Source of the DNA: Candidatus Poribacteria bacterium
GTDB taxonomy: Bacteria; Abyssobacteria; SURF-5
Direction of reading: 5' to 3'
Length of the DNA: 43,935 nucleotides
NCBI GenBank assembly: GCA_016215705.1
Contig: JACRIR010000086.1
Location: 1 to 43,935, forward strand
Position 1 is the first letter of the stretch; each line of letters begins with the position of its first letter. The notes below the pieces were generated by a model, which saw only the letters and a list, made by a program, of their open reading frames with translations, was not told where the DNA came from and made no database searches. Positions 8,265 through 15,843 of the stretch are shown here, piece after piece. The translations under genes were made by a program, and so were the position numbers.

Positions 8265-9047
8265 TCACTTGCCTTTGCCGCTTTTCTTGCCAGCGCTGAT
8301 GCCGTTCAGTTTGGATTCAAGAAATGATTGAACGGTCTCCACGAACTTTTTTCTGTGAAGATGGGAGATATACACATTGATGCTCTCCATGCCTTTTTCC
8401 GCGAGTTTTGGAAGGAACTTCGGGTCATCGAGAGAGCGGTCGGCGAGCCGCCGGGCGAAATCCTTCACTTCCTCGACTGCGAGCATACTTATCAGGTCGC
8501 TGTGGAATCGGAATCCGCTCACGTCGAACCCACGCTCCTTCGTGAAGCCGACTTTTCGAATCGCGGCGAACGCCTCGGCGATTCTGATGTCGATGTCCCG
8601 ATAAGTTCTCGTTCCGCTCTTGCCCTGAGTAGAGGAGATGATTTCTTGTCGCTCCATATCGAGAATGTCTTCCGCTGGCAGGCCCGTTTTCAGGCTCAGT
8701 TGATTCAGGGTGTGAGGCTTGTATTTGCGGCGGTGTTCTTCCGAGTGGATGAGCCATCTGCTGCCGGTCTTTATGACATCGAGCTCCGACGGTGACAATT
8801 TGCCGTCGGTCCGCGAGATTACGTCCTTTATGATGTTCAGAGGCAGGAACCATCTAACCTGCAGTTCCTTTATGAGAGCGATGCGGTCCACATAGGTCTC
8901 GTCATAGTAAGCCATGTTCCTTTCGGTCTTGCGGGGCTTTGGGAGGAGTCCTTGACTAATGTAGAAGTGTATGGTTGCTTTTCGCACGCCTGTCCTTCGG
9001 ACCAGTTCGTTCATTTTCATGGCTTTTGGGCCGTTCTTTTTCTTCAT
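8265..9047 (-). CDS. MerR-family transcriptional regulator with a second HTH-like segment
   Basis: The 260-aa protein opens with a MerR winged helix (MKMNELVRRTGVRKATIHFY, then YYDETYVDRIALIKEL). A second region at about 110-165 (HTLNQLSLKTGLPAEDI followed by TYRDIDIRIAEAFAAIRK) reads like another MerR-type DNA-binding unit. The C-terminal 90 residues are helical with no known effector motif. No cysteine cluster for metal or redox sensing is seen. AGGAGAAGGG lies directly before the ATG. It leads a minus-strand operon with the activase/aminotransferase chimera and the SDR, and has its own promoter with an overlapping inverted repeat. Likely regulator of its neighbours; ligand unknown. Confidence 0.9.
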   Translation of the reverse strand: MKKKNGPKAMKMNELVRRTGVRKATIHFYISQGLLPKPRKTERNMAYYDETYVDRIALIKELQVRWFLPLNIIKDVISRTDGKLSPSELDVIKTGSRWLIHSEEHRRKYKPHTLNQLSLKTGLPAEDILDMERQEIISSTQGKSGTRTYRDIDIRIAEAFAAIRKVGFTKERGFDVSGFRFHSDLISMLAVEEVKDFARRLADRSLDDPKFLPKLAEKGMESINVYISHLHRKKFVETVQSFLESKLNGISAGKKSGKGK

Positions 9048-9083
9048 TCCCTTCTCCTGGCAGAGCCATAACCGCTATCGTAA

Positions 9084-9099
9084 AGTGTTAAGTAACACT
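9084..9099 (-). promoter_or_regulatory. Operator-like inverted repeat for the MerR regulator
   Basis: AGTGTTA-AG-TAACACT, perfect 7-bp arms with a 2-bp spacer. It covers +3 to +18 relative to the start predicted from the promoter at 9109-9136, where a bound protein would block RNA polymerase. This fits autorepression; that the MerR protein binds it is inference. Confidence 0.5.
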
Positions 9100-9108
9100 C
9101 TACGCAAG

Positions 9109-9136
9109 ATTATCCGATGCCAAACCAGTTTGTCAA
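9109..9136 (-). promoter_or_regulatory. Sigma-70 promoter of the MerR operon
   Basis: On the minus strand TTGACA (9136-9131) and GATAAT (9114-9109) are separated by 16 bp. The predicted start is near 9102, giving a leader of about 55 nt before the merR ATG. Confidence 0.65.
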
Positions 9137-9454
9137 GCGAAATCTGATCACAAAGGAAGAGTGGGGGCACGAATCACGATGAAAACCGAAAGGCACGAAC
9201 GGAAGTCAAACCGAAACTCAGTCACGAAGGAAACATGAATGAGGGAGAACGATACGCGTGACACAGACAGCAGAGCCATTGAGATTATTAAGGGAAATGA
9301 ATGATGTAACTATATATGTTACAGTGTGTTATGTGAATTGCGTTGATAGTTTTGGTGACGGTTTGACTTTTCTCTCCGGCAGCAGATATACTGAATCCAA
9401 CAGTGCCACAAGAATAAATTGGTATTGCCGCACTGCGTCAGCGACGGTTCTCAC

Positions 9455-9483
9455 TTGACAGTGATAACTTCTTGTGATATATT
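9455..9483 (+). promoter_or_regulatory. Strong sigma-70 promoter of the 9.6-11.6 kb locus
   Basis: TTGACA (9455-9460), a 17-bp spacer and TATATT (9478-9483) give a near-consensus promoter with predicted start at about 9490. It reads into a hairpin-rich leader and then the small basic protein at 9611. It is one of the best matches to consensus in the window. Confidence 0.75.
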
Positions 9484-9489
9484 ATTTAC

Positions 9490-9610
9490 ATAGTGAGGGC
9501 TGGGATCAGGCCCTCTTTTCTTTATGGGGCGCATGAACCATGCGAATATGACGCAAGAGGGGCTAAGATCAACCAAGGGGTAATGTACGCTTAACGAGGA
9601 GATGGGTTGA
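9490..9610 (+). ncRNA. Structured 5' leader, possible attenuator
   Basis: Six bases after the predicted transcription start lies GAGGGC (9495-9500) pairing with GCCCTC (9510-9515), followed at once by TTTTCTTT: the form of an intrinsic terminator. A second hairpin, CGCATG-AAC-CATGCG, follows at about 9530-9544. A 19-codon ORF (about 9524-9583) overlaps the second hairpin. Together this could be an attenuator, a 5'-stabilising hairpin or a very short RNA. The base pairing is seen, the function is inferred. Confidence 0.45.
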
Positions 9611-9817
9611 ATGGCTCGTCGAAAATGGCAAAACATTGCGCACGAATTGGTTCCAAGTAGTAGGAAGATGGGTAGGAGCTTCTGCCATATAAGAAAGGTT
9701 GCCTTGGAAGAGGGAATCTTGGAATATGACAGAAGACTCGATGCCGCCTTTGTAAAGCAAAGCTCAAGGTTTCGTGTTGACGCTGATAAACTGAATATTA
9801 CCATCAGGTCTCTCTAG
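9611..9817 (+). CDS. Small basic protein of unknown function, partner of the downstream C39-like protein
   Basis: The 68-aa product is strongly basic (MARRKWQNIAHEL, SSRKMGRSFCHIRKVA) and probably forms two or three helices. No signal peptide or membrane segment is seen. GAGGAGA about 9 nt upstream of the ATG and the near-consensus promoter at 9455 support it as a real gene. It ends 35 nt before the GTG of the 594-aa protein, so the two are probably co-transcribed. It could be a nucleic-acid-binding or chaperone/antitoxin-like partner, but no family is recognised. Confidence 0.6.
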   Translation: MARRKWQNIAHELVPSSRKMGRSFCHIRKVALEEGILEYDRRLDAAFVKQSSRFRVDADKLNITIRSL

Positions 9818-9852
9818 CTTCCGAAGAGGTTATTCCAAGAAGATCACCGCGC

Positions 9853-11637
9853 GTGAGTCCCCAACGTCAAGATATTAACATCTCTCTTCATAGGCAGTTT
9901 TTTCCCTCTTTGCGAATTGTTCCTCTAATCAAGTCTCCAGGCCCTCCAGGCATATACGAATTTCACGATGAAGTCTTGCGGCAGTTGCTCAGCGCGGAAA
10001 ACGATTTCCCTGCTTCATCGGTTCTGCACTACATGGCGATCAATGGCTGCAAGACAGTGGTGATCGAGAATCCTTACGTTGACAAAGGACACCTGGACAG
10101 CTATTCGGAGTTTTATTCCAGGATGTTCCGTGAGGTGAATCGATTCACCACAAGGATGCACTTCTTTTCAGAGGCGTTCGACGAATACGCAATTGCGAGA
10201 GAATTATTGGTGGGCAGACGGGTTTACCGCGACAAGGCGCTGGGTTATTTGGGTTTCTCTGTGATCAGGCCCTTGCCTGCATATAAGATTGGGCGGACGG
10301 TGATTGCTCCTCCTCCACTCAACAAGGAAACGGAATTCATACTGGGGCATTCAGGATTCAGCGTGAATTTGTCAGGGTTGGCTTTGAAGGCAAGCGGCTT
10401 CCCCTTCATGCAACAGGACACGGAAGTAAGCTGTTGTGCGACTGCAGCGCTCTACATGGCGACCAAGAGTTTGTCCCAGCGATTCAATTACGTCGATTCC
10501 ACGCCTGCGCAGATTACCGCATTGGCGACGAGGTTCAGCGTTGAGACTGGCCGGGCAATGCCAAGCTCCGGGATCAAGTACGGACAGATTCTGGAAGCTT
10601 TGAGAGCGATGAATTACGCGCCGAATTACTACTGTCCGATACATTCCCCGCGAGAGGCCCAGGCACTGATCTATAGTTACCTGGAGTCCGAATTCCCTCT
10701 GATTCTGCTATTGTATTCTTTGGAGCAGTTTGAGGGGCATGCTATTGTGACTGTCGGTCACGACCTAAAAGCAAGAGAAGCCTTGGGCATCGAGGCGACT
10801 CTGTCGGGGATTCTCGGAGAGTATCGAATCGGAACCTATCCCTGTTATTCCCGCTCAGAATGGGTAGAGCATTTCTTCGTGCATGACGACGCTTCCGGAC
10901 CTTACCGAAGAATATCTTTCTGCAGCAAAGGTGACATTGAGGACCTCTGCTTGAAATTGATTGCCTCGCGAAAGGAGAAGAGGCGGTATAAAACTGCATT
11001 TCACAAGAAGTTTGATGAGTATCCATGTCCCTTGATAATTGAGGCGACGTCATATGATCCCAAAGCCAAGAAATTTCAAACTCGGCACATCCCGTTTCTT
11101 TTGATGGGTATCACGGTGCCGCTGCCACCCGAAGTCACATTGAGTATCCAGAGAGTTGCGGACGTCACGGCGGGATTGCTCAATCTGATTCAGGCGAGCT
11201 TTCTCATAGAAAAGAGTCCGGTGGGCAACGGTCAGATCGCCGTTCTCCCGCAAAGAGGCGTAGTTCTCAGACCATTCCTTGTGTTATCGAGCGATTTCAA
11301 ATCAAGCCTTCGTGACAAGCGCAAACGGCTGCCGTGGGAAGTCGAGCTCGTATACAAGGGGCTTAACTTGCCCAGGTACATTTGGCTCGTGGAAATCTAT
11401 GACCTGGATGCGGCAAATGATTTCAACTCAGACACTGTTTGTCTTTCGGGTGAGATCATAATCGACCCGTCGGCGAGGCCGTACTCGAAAGATTACATGG
11501 CTGTACATGTTCTCAACAAAGCCGAGAAGAAAGGCTTTCTTTGGGTTAACAGGAATGGAACTGACTTCCTCACTCCTCCCACGGAGATCAAGAACGACCG
11601 AGGTCACTCGCCTCTTTTCCGCAGTTTTGAAAGGTAG
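9853..11637 (+). CDS. Uncharacterised protein with papain/C39-like cysteine peptidase core
   Basis: A 594-aa soluble protein with no signal or membrane segment. Residues 185-310 carry a plausible papain-fold triad: QQDTEVSCCATAALYMA (Gln187/188, Cys194/195 at the start of a helix) and FEGHAIVTVGHD (His296 on a strand, Asp304), the order and spacing used by C39 and related peptidases and by cysteine transferases. The N-terminal 180 residues and C-terminal 280 residues match nothing I know; the C-terminus has repeated beta-like segments. The GTG start has only a weak AAGAAG upstream and may rely on coupling to the 68-aa gene. Alternatives: a peptidase, a transglutaminase-like or deamidase enzyme, or an inactive binding domain. 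Confidence 0.8.
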   Translation: MSPQRQDINISLHRQFFPSLRIVPLIKSPGPPGIYEFHDEVLRQLLSAENDFPASSVLHYMAINGCKTVVIENPYVDKGHLDSYSEFYSRMFREVNRFTTRMHFFSEAFDEYAIARELLVGRRVYRDKALGYLGFSVIRPLPAYKIGRTVIAPPPLNKETEFILGHSGFSVNLSGLALKASGFPFMQQDTEVSCCATAALYMATKSLSQRFNYVDSTPAQITALATRFSVETGRAMPSSGIKYGQILEALRAMNYAPNYYCPIHSPREAQALIYSYLESEFPLILLLYSLEQFEGHAIVTVGHDLKAREALGIEATLSGILGEYRIGTYPCYSRSEWVEHFFVHDDASGPYRRISFCSKGDIEDLCLKLIASRKEKRRYKTAFHKKFDEYPCPLIIEATSYDPKAKKFQTRHIPFLLMGITVPLPPEVTLSIQRVADVTAGLLNLIQASFLIEKSPVGNGQIAVLPQRGVVLRPFLVLSSDFKSSLRDKRKRLPWEVELVYKGLNLPRYIWLVEIYDLDAANDFNSDTVCLSGEIIIDPSARPYSKDYMAVHVLNKAEKKGFLWVNRNGTDFLTPPTEIKNDRGHSPLFRSFER

Positions 11638-11898
11638 CGCAAAATACTCGCTTCCGATCCAAGATCGGCAATCCGGGATGAATTGAAAACTTGACATAGC
11701 ACTTGCAGCGCAGAGTTTGCGTTCTTGTTCTCGCCGGAGAAAGAAATGAGGAGTTGGGGGCTAAGGCAGAATCCAAGAATGACGGTATCCTTGGTTTATC
11801 TAAAATAAATAGAGGTGATCTGCATCTTCCAAGGGAAAATACACAGGTCAGATTTTATGACCCCCGCACAGATACCTCGAATGGCAAGATAGGCGAAC
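11638..11898. other. Intergenic gap, no gene seen
   Basis: This 261-base gap separates the C39-like gene from the ADP-ribosylglycohydrolase. TTGACA occurs near 11692 but has no good -10 at the right distance. A 67-codon ORF here lacks a ribosome binding site and is not called. Confidence 0.5.
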
Positions 11899-13011
11899 AT
11901 GGATAAAGAAGAAGCACATGACAGGATTCTGGGGTGTGTCGTCGGCGCGTCTATCGGCGACTCAATCGGCGGAGCTTTTGAATTCCAGGACGCCGATTTC
12001 ATCACGCAGCGCATCGGCTCGGACTGGATTGACGACATGTATCCATATGAGGGCATTGAGCCGAATCCTCACGGTATCTGGACTATTGACCCGCCTGCCG
12101 GAACAGGAACAGATGACACGCGCTATAACCATATCTTTATCGAAACCGCCACCAGAAAAGGGAAGTCGATAAATTCCCGCGATCTTGCCGAGGCTTTTGT
12201 GGAAAGGCATGCTGCGCCCGAGAAGTATTATCGATGCGGTGGAGAACTTGCGCGCCGGCAGTTTGCGGATTGGCATGGCGTCTGTTGCGGTCACCTCGGC
12301 AGAGAATGCCCGTTGCATCCGAATGTGCCACCGGAAGCGCTCGCGAATACCGGCTTGAGGATGGATTTTCCGACTCTGGTCGGAATGCTTGTGCTTGCGT
12401 CGGCAGGGCTGCTTCATGTCGGCGAACCGGAAAGGGCTTATCGCCACGCATATGTTCTCGACTTCATGGACATCGGTTATGCGCGCGAGGCGGTCGCTAT
12501 CTTTGCAGCGCTTGTTTCGATGCTAGCCGCCGGGGCAGAACTCGGGCCTGCGGTCGAGCAAGCGGTCCAGATGAATCCTTTCGGCCTTGGAGGTCTCTTC
12601 GGCGGGCCGACCATGGTGGAGAATCTTCCTCGCGCCGCGATGCTCGCGCGCAACTCGAGTGGCGACCGAGAGCTTGTCATGAATTTGTCGCATGCTTTTG
12701 CGAGCAGTCATCCCTTTGATCCGGTGGAGATGATGACTGTGGCAATCGCGTCTCTTTGCTTTACAGAGGGGGACTCCATGCGCTCTATTCTCATTGCCGC
12801 CAATCATCGGATTGTAGATGCGGGTGGGAAATTGGTTCGTTTCAGGGACAACGATTGCAGCGCATATTTTTCGGGCGCGCTAGTTGGGGCATATCGCGGA
12901 CTGAGCGGACTCCCCTCGGACTGGGCACAAAAGGCAATCGAATCCAATCGGGAGATATATGGAATTAACTTGATAGAAAATGTGGAAGAGTTTATCCGCA
13001 GCGCGGTCTAG
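11899..13011 (+). CDS. ADP-ribosylglycohydrolase family protein
   Basis: The 370-aa protein belongs to the DraG/ARH superfamily, which removes ADP-ribose from proteins or small molecules using two metal ions held by aspartates. Visible motifs are GASIGDSIGGAFEF (16-29), the metal-binding GTGTDDT (68-74, in place of the common WTDDT) and, at the C-terminus, RDNDCSAYFSGALVGAYRG (316-334), which keeps both aspartates (317, 319) but differs from the usual GGDTDT. An unusual His/Cys-rich insert (H126, C129, C130, H132, C137, H140) could bind a metal. Cytosolic. It follows the C39-like gene by 261 nt and may be an independent unit. The start is supported only by a weak AGG. Confidence 0.85.
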   Translation: MDKEEAHDRILGCVVGASIGDSIGGAFEFQDADFITQRIGSDWIDDMYPYEGIEPNPHGIWTIDPPAGTGTDDTRYNHIFIETATRKGKSINSRDLAEAFVERHAAPEKYYRCGGELARRQFADWHGVCCGHLGRECPLHPNVPPEALANTGLRMDFPTLVGMLVLASAGLLHVGEPERAYRHAYVLDFMDIGYAREAVAIFAALVSMLAAGAELGPAVEQAVQMNPFGLGGLFGGPTMVENLPRAAMLARNSSGDRELVMNLSHAFASSHPFDPVEMMTVAIASLCFTEGDSMRSILIAANHRIVDAGGKLVRFRDNDCSAYFSGALVGAYRGLSGLPSDWAQKAIESNREIYGINLIENVEEFIRSAV

Positions 13012-13056
13012 GCGCAACGAAAAAGCACATATCGGGCGCGATGAATCACGGCTCAG

Positions 13057-13148
13057 AAAATCGGGGACACGATGTCGCATCGTGTCCCCGATTTTCTTCA
13101 TTCTTGTCTGTAGGGGCGCAATTCATTGCGCCCTTGTGATTCCCAGGT
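13057..13148. repeat. Composite palindromic repeat, inverted copy of 2813-2889
   Basis: The stem AAAATCGGGGACACGATG / CATCGTGTCCCCGATTTT (13057-13095) is followed by CTTCATTCTTGTCTGTAG and the second palindrome GGGCGCAATTCATTGCGCCC (13112-13131). This is the reverse order of the 2.8 kb copy with the same spacer. It begins 46 nt after the ADP-ribosylglycohydrolase stop and could terminate transcription in both directions (long GC stem flanked by A and T runs). Confidence 0.8.
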
Positions 13149-13171
13149 AAGGTTGTCGTGAGAAATCGGAC

Positions 13172-13200
13172 TTGAACAATTCTCGTGAATCATTTATAGT
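13172..13200 (+). promoter_or_regulatory. Sigma-70 promoter of the haloalkane dehalogenase gene
   Basis: TTGAAC (13172-13177), 17-bp spacer, TATAGT (13195-13200). The predicted start near 13207 gives a leader of about 44 nt to the ATG at 13251. Confidence 0.65.
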
Positions 13201-13250
13201 CATGGACACCACATGTACTACCTCGAACACCTACGATGGAGAGCCAAACC

Positions 13251-14153
13251 ATGCCGATAATCAGAACTCCTGAGGAACGATTCAAGAATCTGCCGGGTTA
13301 CAACTTCGCGCCGCATTATGTCGAGATCAACGGATGCAGGGTGCACTATGTGGATGAGGGGCCCGCGGGCGCAAGGGAGGTTGTGTTGTGTCTGCACGGG
13401 GAGCCTTCGTGGTCGTTTCTGTATCGGAAGATGATTCCGATTTTGGCTAAGAAGTATCGAGTGGTAGCGCCGGATTTTATTGGTTTCGGGAAATCGGACA
13501 AGTACACGGAGATGAGTGAGTATTCGTTCCAGATGCATCGGGACACGCTGGTGAGCTTTATCGAGGCGCTGAAACTGAATGACATTACGCTTGTGTGTCA
13601 GGATTGGGGCGGATTGGTAGGGTTGCGGGTGGCGAGCGAGATGCCGGAAAAGTTTGCACGGCTCGTCATCATGAACACAGGGTTGCCGACGGGCGACATC
13701 GAAATCGGCGAAGGCTTCATGCAATGGCGCACATATGTCGAGAACACGCCCGATCTGCCCATAGGCCAGCTTATGCAGATGGCGATGGCTGACCCTGACC
13801 GCATGACACCCGAGGTCATGGGCGCATACGAGGCTCCATTTCCCGACAGGCGGTACAAGGCGGGCGCACAGATGTGGCCGCTGCTCGTGCCGATCCGGCC
13901 CGATGACCCCGGCGCCGACTCGATGCGGCGCGCGCGAGACGTGTTCTCGAAATGGAACAAGCCGTGTCTCGTGATGTTTTCCGATGGCGACCCGGTCACG
14001 CGCGGCGGCGACCTGTTTTTCCGTGCGCTCATTCCCTCGTCAAATGAACAGCCGGAGATTACGATACAAGGCGCGGGGCATTTCTTGCAGGAAGAGAAAG
14101 GCGAGGAAATCGCTGCCCATATCCTCGCGTTCATGGCCAAGACACGGCTTTGA
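13251..14153 (+). CDS. Haloalkane dehalogenase, HLD-I (DhlA-like) type
   Basis: A 300-aa alpha/beta hydrolase that would cleave carbon-halogen bonds in small haloalkanes, giving an alcohol and halide. It has the oxyanion loop [11 protein letters not shown] (49-59), the nucleophile elbow CQDWGG with Asp118 and the halide-binding Trp119, an acid in FSDGDP (Asp245/247) after the cap domain, and His277 in GAGHFLQEE. The opening [13 protein letters not shown] is typical of the family. The ATG at 13251 is chosen over 13236 because GGAGAG lies 7 nt before it and it gives the normal N-terminus. Cytosolic and monocistronic, with a promoter at 13172. A close relative acting on epoxides is unlikely given Asp-Trp. 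Confidence 0.9.
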   Translation: MPIIRTPEERFKNLPGYNFAPHYVEINGCRVHYVDEGPAGAREVVLCLHGEPSWSFLYRKMIPILAKKYRVVAPDFIGFGKSDKYTEMSEYSFQMHRDTLVSFIEALKLNDITLVCQDWGGLVGLRVASEMPEKFARLVIMNTGLPTGDIEIGEGFMQWRTYVENTPDLPIGQLMQMAMADPDRMTPEVMGAYEAPFPDRRYKAGAQMWPLLVPIRPDDPGADSMRRARDVFSKWNKPCLVMFSDGDPVTRGGDLFFRALIPSSNEQPEITIQGAGHFLQEEKGEEIAAHILAFMAKTRL

Positions 14154-14589
14154 TTGACCTCAATGACGCAAAGGTCGCAAAGGCAAGAAAAAAGAAAAGA
14201 GAAAAAGGAAAAAAGAAGAAAAAGAGTTGGATCACGAATGGCACGAATAATACGAATGATACGAATTCCAAACCGAAACCTAAAATCAGAAATAAGAAAC
14301 TAAGGTATCTTAAGAATTGCCCATGCTCTCTGTACTACTAACTGTTGTTTTCTTTAAATTGTGTCATGATTCTATTGACATGTCGCATGGAACTAATGCG
14401 GGCGCAATGAATTGCGCCCCTACAGGGTTGAACCAAAAGCCCCGTAGGGGCGCGATTCATCGCGCCCAACGTGTGCCGTTTGGTTGCGGCCTTGCCGCGC
14501 TGCGGTCGAAGTGATTTTATTCGTGTGATTCGTTCCATTCGCATTATTTGTGATCCCAGTTTCTCTTAGAAAGGAACCAGCGGAGTTCT
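14154..14589. other. Repeat-rich intergenic gap
   Basis: This gap of 436 bases without a gene has a purine-rich stretch (about 14170-14225), tandem-like ACGAAT words (14235-14265) and the inverted pair of palindromic repeats at 14400-14467. Confidence 0.55.
14400..14467. repeat. Inverted pair of palindromic repeats
   Basis: GGGCGCAATGAATTGCGCCC plus CTAC (14400-14423) and, in the opposite orientation, GTAG plus GGGCGCGATTCATCGCGCCC (14444-14467), with 20 bp between. The two can also pair with each other into one long hairpin. Confidence 0.8.
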
Positions 14590-15624
14590 ATGGCAAAACT
14601 GAATCGCGGCAACATCCCCGTGTTGCACGTATCGGCGCGGACGCTGCCGGAGGCGTGGGAGAAGGCGATGCTGGCGGTGTGGGATAATGGAATCGACATC
14701 CGGACTGAGTATGACAAGAAGGACGAGACCGGGAATTTCATTGATCCTCCGAGCAAGGATGCGACTGTTATGATCGAGGTGCTCGAACCGTTCGGCGAGC
14801 CGAGAATCCACAAGAATTTCCCCGGCGGACCGGAGGAACTCGAGGTTTATAGACAAGAGGTGGTCGAGGGGATTCATGACCATTGGGTTGATCCTTCCGA
14901 TCCTGACCTGTGGACTTACACGTACCACGGCCGGTTGTTCGGTTATCATCCGACCGAAAGCGTAGACGATCCCGATGGTATTCTGCTCTCACCGAGCAAA
15001 CTGTTGTCGCTGCTCGATTCCGGCGTCATCAAGACCCCGGATGATATCCGAGCCCGACTCAAGCGCCTCCAGGTTTCTCCTCTTGACCAGATTGACTATG
15101 TTGTCAAGAAATCCGTGAACGCTTTCTATAGCAGGCGCACACAGGCGACCACGTGGATGCCGACGGCAGATCCTGAGACACACGATCCACCGTGCCTGCA
15201 AAGGGTCTGGTGCCGGATTGCACAAGACGAAGAGGGCGCGCCCGTGCTCAACATGAATACCGACTGGCGCTCGCGTGACCTCTATCGCGCGTGGTTCATG
15301 AATGTATACGCGCTGACCGACTTGCAGAAAGCGATCGCCCAAAAGGTCTCGAAGGCGTGGGGGAGGGAAGTGAGGGTTGGCAGGTACTGTGACAAGGCCG
15401 ATTCACTCCATATCTACGGGGAATGCTTCACGCCCGCGGTGACCGGCAGGAGCGGCGTTCCGCTGTCAGAGGAGTTTGCGGGCGAGATAGAGAAGATGCG
15501 CGCGCGCCCGCTCGACGAGCGCACGTGGCGTTCGGATCATCCGGCGTTCATGATGATGACCGAGGAGACGAAGGAAAAGCTGAAACGTGATCCGGATTAT
15601 ATGAGGAAAGGTCAAAGCGAATGA
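14590..15624 (+). CDS. Thymidylate synthase family protein (divergent)
   Basis: The 344-aa protein has a thymidylate synthase (ThyA fold) core at about 160-280: RTQATTWMP, the catalytic DPPCLQRVW with Cys202, MNTDWRSRDLYRAWFMNVYAL with the Arg-Ser-x-Asp phosphate/substrate motif (Asp230) and the base-reading Asn238, and DSLHIYG (His274, Tyr276). Retention of Asn at 238 favours dUMP over dCMP as substrate. The long N-terminal 150 residues and the short spacing of motifs differ from ordinary ThyA, so it may be an archaeal-type synthase or a nucleotide hydroxymethylase. No dihydrofolate reductase gene is adjacent. CGGAG lies 5 nt before the ATG. Confidence 0.75.
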   Translation: MAKLNRGNIPVLHVSARTLPEAWEKAMLAVWDNGIDIRTEYDKKDETGNFIDPPSKDATVMIEVLEPFGEPRIHKNFPGGPEELEVYRQEVVEGIHDHWVDPSDPDLWTYTYHGRLFGYHPTESVDDPDGILLSPSKLLSLLDSGVIKTPDDIRARLKRLQVSPLDQIDYVVKKSVNAFYSRRTQATTWMPTADPETHDPPCLQRVWCRIAQDEEGAPVLNMNTDWRSRDLYRAWFMNVYALTDLQKAIAQKVSKAWGREVRVGRYCDKADSLHIYGECFTPAVTGRSGVPLSEEFAGEIEKMRARPLDERTWRSDHPAFMMMTEETKEKLKRDPDYMRKGQSE

Positions 15625-15736
15625 TGAATGATGAACAAGAAGCTTGAACCTATGACGCTTCCTCATGTTGCATCCTTCTTTTTGCAAATTCGGCCCGTAC
15701 CCACCAACACGTGTCCATGCTTGTATCGCGCGGGAC

Positions 15737-15766
15737 TTGACAATCAATTATTCGGGGTAATAAGAT
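15737..15766 (+). promoter_or_regulatory. Putative promoter of the 15.8 kb membrane protein gene
   Basis: TTGACA (15737-15742), 18-bp spacer, TAAGAT (15761-15766). It lies inside the upstream extension of the reading frame, supporting the later start at 15844. Confidence 0.5.
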
Positions 15767-15843
15767 TTACGCACACAATGCATTCGCCTTTTGCCGAGGC
15801 TGACACTCTTGCTCGGGAAATCTCCGGAAGAGGAGGGGGCCTT

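Noticed and set aside
9258-9458. 66-codon ORF starting at GTG
   Set aside because: GGGAG lies upstream, but the sequence shows no recognisable protein pattern and its 3' end contains the -35 box of the strong promoter at 9455.
11703-11906. 67-codon ORF between the C39-like gene and the ADP-ribosylglycohydrolase
   Set aside because: No ribosome binding site, no family resemblance, and it overlaps the start of the downstream gene.
14235-14265. ACGAAT tandem words as a possible origin or iteron site
   Set aside because: The words are irregular and few, with similar ones near 9160-9240; no DnaA boxes or replication gene are nearby.
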